DNA from: JABFSS01 sp964449445
Lineage (GTDB): Bacteria > Patescibacteriota > Gracilibacteria > Peribacterales > Peribacteraceae
Length of the DNA stretch: 64,000 bases
Assembly (NCBI GenBank): GCA_964449445.1
Contig: CAYUZT010000003.1
Span: forward strand, 62,001-126,000
Direction of reading: 5' to 3'
Shown here piece by piece: positions 51,246 to 59,795 of the stretch. The notes under the pieces are model-generated. The model did no database searches, was not told where the DNA came from, and saw only the letters and a program-made list of their open reading frames with translations. How positions within the stretch are numbered: the stretch's first letter is position 1; every line of letters starts with the position of its first letter. Made by a program: the position numbers and the translations under genes.

Positions 51246-52108
51246 GCGCCGGGGAAAGAATGGAGGAGCCGGTCAAGGAAAACGGCTACCTCAGTGGTGT
51301 CTTGAAGCACATAGCGTGCAGCCGTTTTTGCGGACGATGGATTGCCGATGCGAACAGTGATGCCATAGTCCCTCAACGCGAGAAAAGCATCTTCATCGGT
51401 TTCGTCGTCTCCGAGATACACGGGCAGTGTTTGATTTTGCCAATCCGCACCGTGCCGCTTTTCCAGAAGCAACCTGACCGTTTTCCCTTTATCCCAGTCC
51501 ACATTTGGTCGCACTTCCACCACGCTCTTCCCTGAACTCACGCGCAGGAGATGATCGGCGTTTTGATTTGCCACAATGGCCGAGAACTCAGCGAGAATAA
51601 GAGGAATCTGACCGGGCTCAGCTTGACGAAAATGCACGGCAACAATAAGTACTTTGTCTTCCACGATCACACCGGTATATGGACGCATAGCACGCTGGAG
51701 TGTTCCTGCAAGAGTGCGTATTGCATCGTGCATGTGATTCGGAATCTGCTGAACTTTCTGCATGTCTGGGCCGTCAATCTCTAGTCCATGATTTCCAACA
51801 TATGTAATGCCTGGAACGCCCACACACATACGGATGTCTGCAAGCGAGCGACCGCTTACAATGCTCGTATGGAATGAGTCATGACGGGAGAATCGCCTGA
51901 GAAGACCCAAAGTATTTTCGTCGAGGAGGGCATCCTGCGGTCGCGGTGCAATAGGAGTGAGAACGCCGTCGTAATCACAAAAGAGATCGATGTGCCCGAT
52001 TACATGCGTTGCATTTTCGATATCCTTCAATGAATTCCTTAAAGAGACAGATCCCGGGGAAGCAGTATTGGTTTTTTCGCCTTCGTTCGTTTCTCGGGCA
52101 TGTGGCAC
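51242..52108 (-). CDS. otsB: Trehalose-6-phosphate phosphatase
   Basis: 288 residues. HAD phosphatase: FCDYDGVLTPIAP holds the nucleophile Asp, SIVSGRSLADI is motif II, GKSVVEVRPNVDWDKGK carries the Lys, and YLGDDETDEDAF is motif IV. It releases trehalose from trehalose-6-phosphate. The GTG at 52108 is the most upstream start. A TATACT at 52115-52120 (minus strand) would start a transcript close to it, so the mRNA may be nearly leaderless. First gene of the operon. Confidence 0.93.
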   Translation of the reverse strand: MPHARETNEGEKTNTASPGSVSLRNSLKDIENATHVIGHIDLFCDYDGVLTPIAPRPQDALLDENTLGLLRRFSRHDSFHTSIVSGRSLADIRMCVGVPGITYVGNHGLEIDGPDMQKVQQIPNHMHDAIRTLAGTLQRAMRPYTGVIVEDKVLIVAVHFRQAEPGQIPLILAEFSAIVANQNADHLLRVSSGKSVVEVRPNVDWDKGKTVRLLLEKRHGADWQNQTLPVYLGDDETDEDAFLALRDYGITVRIGNPSSAKTAARYVLQDTTEVAVFLDRLLHSFPGA

Positions 52109-52208
52109 TCATGAAGTATACATTGCGGCGTGCCGAACGCTCTCTATATTAAGTTCTGAATCATCCCACAGCTCTCGACGCAAGAAGGATGAAGAGTATT
52201 GAGAGAAA

Positions 52209-52826
52209 TTACTGCAGTGATGCTGTTGCGAACGTGACACTAAATGGCACGCACCAGATAACCACACTTCCATACGAACTGAGATCGGTGTCTGTGGGAA
52301 TCTCGTAGTTCTGATTGCCCTTGTTTCCCTTCAGCCTGCCGAGGTCGAGAAAGCCGGAGTCCACATTTCCATCGGTGCTGCGAACGAGGTAGACGCTTAA
52401 TGCAGGGCCATTGGTCACGGTGAAATCCTCAAAGCGGAGCACGCGCTTTCCATCAGGAAGGACGTAGACCGTTGCCTTGCCCGATCCGCGATGGAAACTG
52501 TCTGCATCCTTGAACGTGCCTCTCAATGCAACGGCGGGTTGTGAATCCATTGGCTCATCCGCGAGCGTATCCTGCATTTTCTGGCCAAGTTCTTCCATCA
52601 TTCTCTTCTTTTCCATGCGCTCCGCCTCGGGCATCGCCTCTACTTCTTCCGGGGTGAGAGATTCTATCTCCTCAACCTTCATCCTCTCGTCGTCGGTCAA
52701 TCCCGATGTGGCAGATGGGAGCTGCTCATCGACAACGGTATCGAAAAAAAGTGGCGAACCGAGATACCAGCCGATGCCGGCCAGGACGACGACTATGGTG
52801 CCAATGCCGATGTGCTTAGCGTTCAT
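52209..52826 (-). CDS. DM13-domain protein
   Basis: 205 residues from ATG 52826. A membrane anchor (IGIGTIVVVLAGIGWYLG) and an acidic Glu/Met-rich linker precede the DM13 domain (about 105-205) with GTFKDADSFHRGSGKATVYV, FEDFTVTNGPALSVYL, DLGRLKGNKGNQNYEIP and VVIWCVPFSVTFATA. DM13 domains may bind a cofactor through the conserved Cys. It shares its strand with otsB and the GDCCVxC gene. Confidence 0.88.
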   Translation of the reverse strand: MNAKHIGIGTIVVVLAGIGWYLGSPLFFDTVVDEQLPSATSGLTDDERMKVEEIESLTPEEVEAMPEAERMEKKRMMEELGQKMQDTLADEPMDSQPAVALRGTFKDADSFHRGSGKATVYVLPDGKRVLRFEDFTVTNGPALSVYLVRSTDGNVDSGFLDLGRLKGNKGNQNYEIPTDTDLSSYGSVVIWCVPFSVTFATASLQ

Positions 52827-52863
52827 TGGAGACTGCACAGAATCATAACACACGTCGCCGGAT

Positions 52864-53034
52864 TCACTTCACTCCGCACTTGCTATTACCATACGAGCAG
52901 AATACACAGCAATCCTGCATCTTCGGGCGAAGTCGCTTTTTGCAGTGCGGACAGACGTAGAAAAACTGGCAGCAATCCTTCGGGATCTCCGCTTTTGATT
53001 GCTGGCCACACTCCGGACAGGTAATCAAGGCCAT
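52864..53034 (-). CDS. GDCCVxC-type zinc-ribbon protein
   Basis: 56 residues from ATG 53034. Zinc-ribbon pairs CPECG and CPHC frame the middle, and the C-terminal signature is MQDCCVFCSYGNSKC, matching the GDCCVxC family except for Gln in place of Gly. The family has ten or so Cys and is often linked to metal or redox stress. Some members carry selenocysteine; here all are Cys codons. Divergent from the copper-storage gene, 85 bases away. Confidence 0.8.
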   Translation of the reverse strand: MALITCPECGQQSKAEIPKDCCQFFYVCPHCKKRLRPKMQDCCVFCSYGNSKCGVK

Positions 53035-53119
53035 TTTCGAAAATATACAGCTCTTCGTACGTCTCAGTCCATGGAAGGCATACAATCGTAGTTTTCTTAA
53101 TTCCCTTCCCAATATCTCT

Positions 53120-53470
53120 ATGCCACACACGATGACCAAGGAATCACCGGTGATGCGACAGTGCATCAAAGACTGCAGAGAATGCGAGCGGGTCTGCAAG
53201 GAGACCATGGCTCACTGTCTCAAGATGGGCGGCACGCACGCAGAGGCGGAACATATTGGTTCACTCAAGGACTGCGTGGAAACATGTAAGCTCAGTGCTG
53301 ATTTTATGGAGCGCGATTCGCATCTCAATCCAAATGCCTGCCAACTCTGCGCCGAAGCCTGCGACCGTTGTGCGGAATCGTGCGAATCGGTCGATCCGAG
53401 TGATGCGCAGATGAAATCCTGTGCGGAGATCTGCCGTCGCTGCGCCGAGTCCTGCCGCAAAATGTCTTGA
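53120..53470 (+). CDS. Cytosolic copper storage protein (Csp3-like four-helix bundle)
   Basis: 116 residues with 16 Cys placed in CxxxC pairs on four helices (CIKDCRECERVC, DCVETC, CQLCAEACDRCAESC, CAEICRRCAESC). This is the Csp/DUF326 pattern in which a Cys-lined bundle stores many Cu(I) ions. It has no signal peptide, so it should be cytosolic like Csp3. It complements the copper locus at 36-45 kb. The ATG at 53120 is used; 53132 is possible. Confidence 0.88.
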   Translation: MPHTMTKESPVMRQCIKDCRECERVCKETMAHCLKMGGTHAEAEHIGSLKDCVETCKLSADFMERDSHLNPNACQLCAEACDRCAESCESVDPSDAQMKSCAEICRRCAESCRKMS

Positions 53471-53541
53471 TGATGCCTTGCGGATTCATGTTCAAAGAAT
53501 TCTGGCTGGGGAGGAAGGTCTGCTTCGCAAGCTACGCAGAC

Positions 53542-53835
53542 CTATTCTCCACCAAACATTTTCTGCTCCGCACGCTTCGCAAAAGCTTTTGACCAGAAAT
53601 GACGTTTCGCGAACGCATATCCAGAACCTCCTTTCAAATAGCGTTCAAATGCTTCAGCCTTTTCCCGTTCTTGAAAACTTACAATGACCTCAATCTGCCA
53701 TGGAATATGAGCAGATGTTGTTCGGGTGATTCCGCGATTATGTTCCTCGATGCGTTCGCGAAAATCCTTGGTTGTGAATCCCACGTATGTCATTAGCGGG
53801 TTTTTGATACTTCGAAGAAGGTAGACGTGAAACAT
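53542..53835 (-). CDS. GIY-YIG nuclease superfamily protein
   Basis: 97 residues from ATG 53835. Stand-alone GIY-YIG domain: MFHVYLLRSIKNPLMTYVGFTTKDFRERIEEHNRG contains the YVYLLRS and YVGxTxDxxxRxxxH pattern. FEREKAEAFERYLKGGSG follows with the catalytic Glu and Lys-Gly. Small proteins of this type are common in CPR genomes and act in repair or mobile DNA. Substrate unknown. Confidence 0.85.
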   Translation of the reverse strand: MFHVYLLRSIKNPLMTYVGFTTKDFRERIEEHNRGITRTTSAHIPWQIEVIVSFQEREKAEAFERYLKGGSGYAFAKRHFWSKAFAKRAEQKMFGGE

Positions 53836-53878
53836 AGCGCGCAAGAATAGCCAATTCTGCGAAGCTTGCGAAGCAGAA

Positions 53879-53953
<75 letters not shown>

Positions 53954-54035
53954 ATGCCGAAAGCAGCTTACCAGAATCTGAAAGTCAAAAACCTGATCTG
54001 CGATTGAGCGATAAAGTTGATACAATCGTGAATGT

Positions 54036-54758
54036 ATGAAGGCGAAAGCTTCAGAGCAGTTCATCGACCTCACCCACACTCTTTCTTCCGATATCCCCAG
54101 TTGGGATGGTGGGTGTTGTTTCTCGCTTCATATCGAATCCGATTACAAGGACTGTACCGCTCCGAATCTCTTCCGAACGCAGAAGATAGAAGCGATGGCA
54201 GGAGCAGGAACGCACATGGACGCTCCAGCTCACTGTTTTGAGGGAAGTACGACCATTGATGCTCTGGAACTGAAGAACCTATCGACGGCATGCGTCGTTA
54301 TTCGTGTGGATAATGAAGCAACGGAGAGCTACAGAGTGATGCCCGAGAGAATCACGAGATTCGAAAAAGAACATGGGAATATACAGCCGGACACGTTCGT
54401 GATTTTCTACACGGGCTGGAGCAAATATTGGAATACTCCTAAGAAATATCGCAATGACCTCGCATTTCCGAGCGTCCACGAAGACACGGCAAGGTTACTG
54501 CTGGAAAGAAACATTGCAGGCATTGGAATCGATACACTTTCCCCGGATGCTCTGGGAAAGGATTTTCCTGTTCACCGAATCATTCTTGGAGCAGGCAAAT
54601 ACATTGTGGAGAACATCGCCAACGCGCAAAATGTTCCGCCGACTGGAGCGAAAATACTGGTCATGCCTATGAAGATCAAAGACGGAACCGAAGCGCCAAT
54701 CAGACTGATTGCCGTGGTTTCGTACACTGGGCAGCAACACCTGCACCTGTCCGTTTAG
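54036..54758 (+). CDS. Cyclase/kynurenine formamidase-like metal hydrolase
   Basis: 240 residues. PF04199-type fold. The motif normally HxGTHxDxPxH reads AGAGTHMDAPAHC here near residues 56-67, so the first His is missing but the GTHxDxPxH core is kept. LNRTQ-like FVIFYTGWSKYW and GIGIDTLSPD near 168 are also typical. The family hydrolyses amides or lactones using Zn2+ or Mn2+. Substrate unknown; the lost His may weaken one metal site. Confidence 0.83.
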   Translation: MKAKASEQFIDLTHTLSSDIPSWDGGCCFSLHIESDYKDCTAPNLFRTQKIEAMAGAGTHMDAPAHCFEGSTTIDALELKNLSTACVVIRVDNEATESYRVMPERITRFEKEHGNIQPDTFVIFYTGWSKYWNTPKKYRNDLAFPSVHEDTARLLLERNIAGIGIDTLSPDALGKDFPVHRIILGAGKYIVENIANAQNVPPTGAKILVMPMKIKDGTEAPIRLIAVVSYTGQQHLHLSV

Positions 54759-54849
54759 CCTTTACGGCATTTTTTTTCAATATGTGTAAGAATACCAATA
54801 CAGAGGTGTCTTCTTTCTATCGCCCGAAAACCCCCTCTTCAAAGTAGAT

Positions 54850-56208
54850 ATGAGTAAAAAAACCAGTATTTCCGCCTCCCATGCCATAGCTCTCAAGCTG
54901 AAAGTATTGGCTAGGGAAAAAGAGAATGTCCGGCGCAAACTGGTTATCACGGCAGAAAAACTCCGTGTGAAAGCCAAGCAACTCGCGGTGACCGCCAAAG
55001 AAAAAGAGACTGTTCGGCGCAAGTTGGTGGTGACTGCCAAGGAAAAAGAGGATGTGCGGCGCAAGCTGGTTATCACAGCGGACGAACTCAAAATGTCACG
55101 CAAAACGCTCGAGAAGAATGTCCTTGAACGCACGAAAGCCCTTGAGCAGATTAGAGCGAAAGACGAGGCGATTCTGGCAAGTATCGGCGATGGACTGGTG
55201 GCAACGGATAAAAACGGACGGATTCTGCTCGTGAACAAGGCATTTGAGAGACTCCTGGGCTGGAAGGAAGCAGAAACACAGGGAAAGTTTCTGTCCAAGG
55301 TGCTGCCAATGATGGACTCCAGTGGGAAGATTATCGCGGAATCAGACAGTTTAGTCACAAAGGCTCTCAAGGAACGCTCGACGTCCACCAGTACGAGCAC
55401 TGTCTACTACAAGCGGAAAGACGGATCATCGTTCCCCGTTGCGATAACGGTTGCTCCTATCTTCATCGGTGACAAGCTGATTGGCGCAGTGAAAGTATTT
55501 CGGGATATTACCAAAGAAAAAGAAATTGAAAAAGCGAGATCGGAATTCATGTCCATCGCGTCCCACCAGCTTCGGACGCCTCTCACGGCAATCCGATGGG
55601 TGCTCTCGAATCTCAAGAGACAAAATCTGCCCGAGGAACAGAGGAATCTGGTGCACACCGCGCACGAAACATCCACACACATGGCCGTGACGATTAAGAG
55701 AATGCTGATGATCTCCCATCTGGAAGAAGGTGGCATGGAACCAGACATCACGCAGGTCGACCTGCAGGCATTGCTGGATAAGGTCTCCCGCCTCCATGAT
55801 GCGCATCGGACGAGGAACGGGCTGGAACTTGTCGTCCAATGCTCTTTGGATCTGCACGTACGCACGGATGAGCAGCTGCTCATGGAAATTCTGGATAACC
55901 TCCTCAGCAACGCCTACAACTACACACCGAGAGGCGGGAAGGTGACCCTGAGAGCTGCAAAAGAACGAGGCATGATCCGTATCGATGTTGCGGATACGGG
56001 CTACGGCATCCCGCAGGCAGAGCAACAGAAAATCCCGAAGAAGTTCTTCCGCGCCTCGAATATCGCCAGCCCTGCGGCAGCAGGCACCGGTATCGGCTTG
56101 TATATGGTGTATAATATTGTGCGGTTGATCGGCGGGACAATCTCGTTTGTCTCGAAGGAGAACAAGGGCACCACATTCACGCTTCTATTTCCTTCCTCAC
56201 TTGTATGA
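54850..56208 (+). CDS. Soluble PAS-domain sensor histidine kinase with repeated coiled coil
   Basis: 452 residues without a membrane segment. The N-terminal 95 residues repeat the unit KEKExVRRKLVVTAx three times in a coiled coil. The PAS domain (about 105-225) begins DEAILASIGDGLVATDKNG. The DHp has FMSIASHQLRTPLTAIRW (phospho-acceptor His). The ATPase domain has DNLLSNAYNYTPRG (N), DTGYGIP (G1), and GTGIGLYMV (G2). It probably senses a cytosolic signal through the PAS. It overlaps the first response regulator by 4 bases. Confidence 0.92.
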   Translation: MSKKTSISASHAIALKLKVLAREKENVRRKLVITAEKLRVKAKQLAVTAKEKETVRRKLVVTAKEKEDVRRKLVITADELKMSRKTLEKNVLERTKALEQIRAKDEAILASIGDGLVATDKNGRILLVNKAFERLLGWKEAETQGKFLSKVLPMMDSSGKIIAESDSLVTKALKERSTSTSTSTVYYKRKDGSSFPVAITVAPIFIGDKLIGAVKVFRDITKEKEIEKARSEFMSIASHQLRTPLTAIRWVLSNLKRQNLPEEQRNLVHTAHETSTHMAVTIKRMLMISHLEEGGMEPDITQVDLQALLDKVSRLHDAHRTRNGLELVVQCSLDLHVRTDEQLLMEILDNLLSNAYNYTPRGGKVTLRAAKERGMIRIDVADTGYGIPQAEQQKIPKKFFRASNIASPAAAGTGIGLYMVYNIVRLIGGTISFVSKENKGTTFTLLFPSSLV

Positions 56209-56567
56209 GCAAACACGTCCTCATTGCCGAAGACGACACTCTCCTTGCAGATATGATGGGGAAAATTCTGAGCAAGAACAACGTACGCGTCACGATCACC
56301 TATAACGGGCAGGAAACGATAGAAGCTCTGGAGAAGGAAAAGCCGGATGTCCTGCTTCTCGACGTCCTCATGCCGGTGCTGGATGGGCACCATGTGTTGA
56401 AGGTCATGAAGGAGAAAAAGTTGGATTGCCCTATCATCGTGCTGACCAATCTCAACGATGCAATGACGAGGAAGCAATGCAGGGAGATGCAGGTGAAAGA
56501 GTATTTCGTGAAGAACGACATGGACGATGATTTCCTCTGGCCCGCGGTTGAGAAGTATCTGCAGTAG
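56205..56567 (+). CDS. Single-domain response regulator
   Basis: 120 residues, a CheY-like receiver alone. Acidic pair AEDDT, phospho-acceptor in LLLDVLMPVLDG, Thr in VLTNL, and Lys in YFVKNDMD. The end (KNDMDDDFLWPAVEKYLQ) is shared with the second regulator. No output domain, so it acts by protein contact or phosphorelay. Its start overlaps the kinase stop (ATGA). Confidence 0.92.
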   Translation: MSKHVLIAEDDTLLADMMGKILSKNNVRVTITYNGQETIEALEKEKPDVLLLDVLMPVLDGHHVLKVMKEKKLDCPIIVLTNLNDAMTRKQCREMQVKEYFVKNDMDDDFLWPAVEKYLQ

Positions 56568-56640
56568 ACCGCTGATCGCTTCCCAGCAAAAACAAACACG
56601 GCATCTTCACTTTTCTGGTTTCCTCCTTCCCCCAACCTCT

Positions 56641-57012
56641 ATGAGCGAACAACAAAAACATGTGCTCATTGCCGAAGATGAAGCATTCCTGCTCAGCATG
56701 ATGCGGAGCATCCTCAATCAGCACGGTGTTCGCGTGAGCACTGCGCAGAATGGACAGGAAGCCATCGACATCATCATCAAAGACCCCCCTGACCTGCTTC
56801 TGCTCGATCTGCTGATGCCGCATGTCGACGGCTTTGCCGTTTTGCAGCATAGGAAAGACAAGAAAATGAAATTTCCTGTCGTTGTCTGTTCCAACCTCAG
56901 CGACAAGGCAAACATAGAAAAATGTGAAGAGTTTAACGTGAACGAATACCTGATCAAAAGCGATATGGATGACGATCAGATTTGGATTATTGCGGAAAAA
57001 TATCTACGATAA
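56641..57012 (+). CDS. Single-domain response regulator, second copy
   Basis: 123 residues from ATG 56641, which follows the pyrimidine run CCTTCCCCCAACCTCT. Receiver with AEDEA, LLLLDLLMPHVDG, Ser in VVCSNLSD and Lys in LIKSDMD. It is similar to the first regulator, including the DMDDDxxWxxxEKYL tail, so the pair probably arose by duplication. Together with the kinase it makes a branched or two-output phosphorelay. The next gene starts 36 bases later. Confidence 0.9.
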   Translation: MSEQQKHVLIAEDEAFLLSMMRSILNQHGVRVSTAQNGQEAIDIIIKDPPDLLLLDLLMPHVDGFAVLQHRKDKKMKFPVVVCSNLSDKANIEKCEEFNVNEYLIKSDMDDDQIWIIAEKYLR

Positions 57013-57048
57013 TAATTGCGCGTCACTCATCCATGCTACATTTGACGC

Positions 57049-58830
57049 ATGCACAGACTCGTCGCTCTCATCCTCTGTGCGGTTGTGGTTTCGAGCGCTT
57101 CCGCAGCAGTTCCTGTAAACATCGGCAATACAGGACCGAGAATTTCACCGCTTATGCAGCGCGTTGCGATGAGGAAAAGCATACGGTTACGCCGCTCGCA
57201 AAGACCCGGGCCTTTGATGATCGTTCCCCGGCCGCTTTCGCGCTCATCGTCGTCGTACTCCTATACCGGCACGCCTGTGCGCGGAGTGCTGCAGATCGAT
57301 CAGCGTGCGACAGGGACGGCACAGAATGCGGCGGGGACACAGTTTGTGACGCTCTTGAGCTTTGATGCCAGTGCGGTAAATGAAGATGTCATCTTCTCCA
57401 CCGTCAAATTCCATGCCGAGCAGGGAAACCTTACCTCCGCAAATGAGTACACGCTGTTCGCCGTTGCCAAAACCGGGCAACTGACGAAGGTTGCAACGGC
57501 TGCGGCGAGTAGCAATGCACTCGTGTTCACGAATCTAAAGTTCACAATCCATAACGGCCAAACGCAGCGATTTGTTCTGCAGGGGAAGGTGCTCGCAAAT
57601 GGATCCTCGCTCGCACTCGCATTTCAAACAAGCGATCCCCTCTTCGTACAGGCACAGGGGCTTACATACGGACGGGATCTTGCGCCCGGCATTCAGGTGG
57701 ACGGTATCCCCTGCACTGGTCGCTACGTCTGCAGAATCATCGTACACACGAAGGCGAGCCGATCAGTCACGGTGAACTCCGTCGGCAACCTGTACGTGAC
57801 GACCGATTCCGTACCCTCCACCAGTCATCAGCTACTCCTCGGTACCACCTCCGATGCAATCTTCCGTCTGAAGTTCCATGCGACGGAGGAAGATGTTGCC
57901 GTTACGTATGTGGCCATCAACGGAATGGATGACTCGATCTCCGGACTCGAACTGTTCACAGAAGGATCATCTGCTCCATTTTCGACTGCGACAGAGCTCC
58001 AATGTGATACCGTCGTGAGCGGACAAGTATGCGCCAGGCTTTCCAGCGGCCTTTTCACCGTAACGCAATCGGGTGAGGTACGAATATTGGCAAGAGCCCT
58101 TCTGAAAGCCAAAAACGAGGGTGGTGTTTCCGGGGAAACCGTCACGCCTTCTCTTTCGAGCGCTGTTACGGCTGCAGTCGCCGTGAAGGCTGAGGGCCGC
58201 AGTTCCGGCAAGCTCCTCAGTCAGAATAACGGAGACAGCACAGCAGACGGAGAAATTTTCATCGGTCGGCAGTCACCGGGAGCAAACACGATGATCACGG
58301 GAGTCACGCACGATACCGTCGCCGCGAAGTTCGCTGCCATCGAGAATGCGAATCCTGATCCCGATCTCACCCTTGTTCCCCTCGGCCTCTCCTCGTTTGG
58401 AATTTTTCGTTTTCGGACAATGCCGAGTGGCAGCAATAACTCAGTCGTGCTCACGAAGCTCGTCTTCACCGTAAACGCGACCAATGTGATTATAGAAAGT
58501 TCCAGTGTGACTCTCGTGAACACCGCAAATACCAGCATCGCTGCATCGTGCACGACGTCTGGGACAACCGGGGTAGTCACGGTCACCTGTGATCAGCTGG
58601 AAACGACCGCCATCAGTACAACGATTGATCCGGGCGGTTCCATAACGCTGGCTCTGCGGGGCACTATTTCCAGAGGCACAGAGAGCGGGACCAGCTACCT
58701 GCAGGCAACGCTTGGGCAGCTGGGAAACAGAGCGAGTCCGGGAACGGTGGAATGGACGGACGGCTTCACGTCGTTTGATTGGGTGGATCTGCCCGTCACG
58801 CAGGTGAAGTCAACGCAGTATCGATTGTAG
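57049..58830 (+). CDS. Secreted beta-rich protein of unknown function
   Basis: 593 residues. Signal peptide MHRLVALILCAVVVSSASA. The mature protein has a basic linker (RKSIRLRRSQRPG) then several Thr/Val/Ser-rich beta domains (about 75-590). I see patterns such as GQTQRFVLQGKVLANGSSLALAF, and Cys in pairs (CTGRYVCRI, CTTSGTTGVVTVTC). It resembles cell-surface S-layer-like domains but no family is certain. The 3' end overlaps the convergent sigma-factor gene by 21 bases, which may tie the two in expression. Confidence 0.6.
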   Translation: MHRLVALILCAVVVSSASAAVPVNIGNTGPRISPLMQRVAMRKSIRLRRSQRPGPLMIVPRPLSRSSSSYSYTGTPVRGVLQIDQRATGTAQNAAGTQFVTLLSFDASAVNEDVIFSTVKFHAEQGNLTSANEYTLFAVAKTGQLTKVATAAASSNALVFTNLKFTIHNGQTQRFVLQGKVLANGSSLALAFQTSDPLFVQAQGLTYGRDLAPGIQVDGIPCTGRYVCRIIVHTKASRSVTVNSVGNLYVTTDSVPSTSHQLLLGTTSDAIFRLKFHATEEDVAVTYVAINGMDDSISGLELFTEGSSAPFSTATELQCDTVVSGQVCARLSSGLFTVTQSGEVRILARALLKAKNEGGVSGETVTPSLSSAVTAAVAVKAEGRSSGKLLSQNNGDSTADGEIFIGRQSPGANTMITGVTHDTVAAKFAAIENANPDPDLTLVPLGLSSFGIFRFRTMPSGSNNSVVLTKLVFTVNATNVIIESSSVTLVNTANTSIAASCTTSGTTGVVTVTCDQLETTAISTTIDPGGSITLALRGTISRGTESGTSYLQATLGQLGNRASPGTVEWTDGFTSFDWVDLPVTQVKSTQYRL

Positions 58831-59469
58831 TGGCAGCGACGGCGCGATATCACTGCCATACGATGACAGGAGGAAATTTTCACGGGAGCCGAGAGGTGCG
58901 TCCTTGAGGAGAGTCCGCAGATGCTTGAGTCCCCGGAAGATTCGGACAGAAATCGTATTGGACGACTCGCCTGTCATCGTCGCAATCTCCGCAGGAAGAA
59001 ATCCCCGGATAAAACGATTCTGCAACACGTGCCTGTATGTGCTTGGCATCTCTGCAAGCTTCTGGAGCGGTCGTTCGCAGTCCAATTCGCTGAACGTGTG
59101 ATGCCATGGGTCGATTGCAGGTTCGAATCCCGTCTCCAGCAGCTGATCGAGCGATGCTTCTTTCTTCCTGCGGACATGATTGAGAAAAAGATTATGCGCG
59201 ATGCAGTACAGGAACGCGCGAACATGCACGATTTCCTCCTTACGCTGGAGACACTGGCAGAAACGGAGAAATACATCCTGCATGAGATCTTTGGCGATTT
59301 CGCGGTCTCGACACTTCCAATAGCAATAGCGAAAGATGGCCTCATGGTAGAGGTCATAGATATCGGTGAAATCGTCAATCATGGGAGGAAGTTGCGCTTG
59401 TGCGACATGTGCGACGACAGGGATGGCACTCTGACTCAGGTTCTTCGTGACTGTAAGAGTATTGCTCAT
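58810..59469 (-). CDS. ECF-like sigma-70 family factor
   Basis: 219 residues from ATG 59469 (MSNTLTVTKNL). Region 2 reads FTDIYDLYHEAIFRYCYWKC then AKDLMQDVFLRFCQCL (near 40-80) and includes the core-binding helix. Region 4 is SSTYRHVLQ-like STYRHVLQNRFIRGFLPAEI then ESSNTISVRIFRGLKHLRTLL, the -35 recognition helix. No region 1.1 or 3. No anti-sigma gene is adjacent. It is convergent with the secreted-protein gene. Confidence 0.85.
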   Translation of the reverse strand: MSNTLTVTKNLSQSAIPVVAHVAQAQLPPMIDDFTDIYDLYHEAIFRYCYWKCRDREIAKDLMQDVFLRFCQCLQRKEEIVHVRAFLYCIAHNLFLNHVRRKKEASLDQLLETGFEPAIDPWHHTFSELDCERPLQKLAEMPSTYRHVLQNRFIRGFLPAEIATMTGESSNTISVRIFRGLKHLRTLLKDAPLGSRENFLLSSYGSDIAPSLPLQSILR

Positions 59470-59795
59470 AAGATCGAGGGTGATAGAAAGAAAGTGAGAA
59501 CGCTTTATGCCCGATTCATTGTCCGTCGCACCGCGGATTGCATTGCCAAAGAGCCGTGCGCTCCCGGGAAGGTTTTCTGATGAATCGCGGGGAACCACGA
59601 TTGCAGAACGCCGGAGAACCGCCGTGCGTTGCGAAAGGAAGGATGGTAGGAACGGTAGATGCTCATACGAGAGTGGGTGGAAGGAAGCACCACAATGGTC
59701 GCATGCGATTTTTCCGCAAGCGTATGCGAATACACGAAGTCGCCGGGATGAGACGCTCCTAGCACTGCTCTGGACTGACCGTCACAGAGACACTG
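59470..59795. other. Gene-free stretch between sigma factor and transposase
   Basis: About 325 bases. It holds the upstream region of the sigma-factor gene. I see no clear -35/-10 pair, RNA gene or repeat beyond short local matches. The overlapping reading frames have no recognisable protein. Confidence 0.4.
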
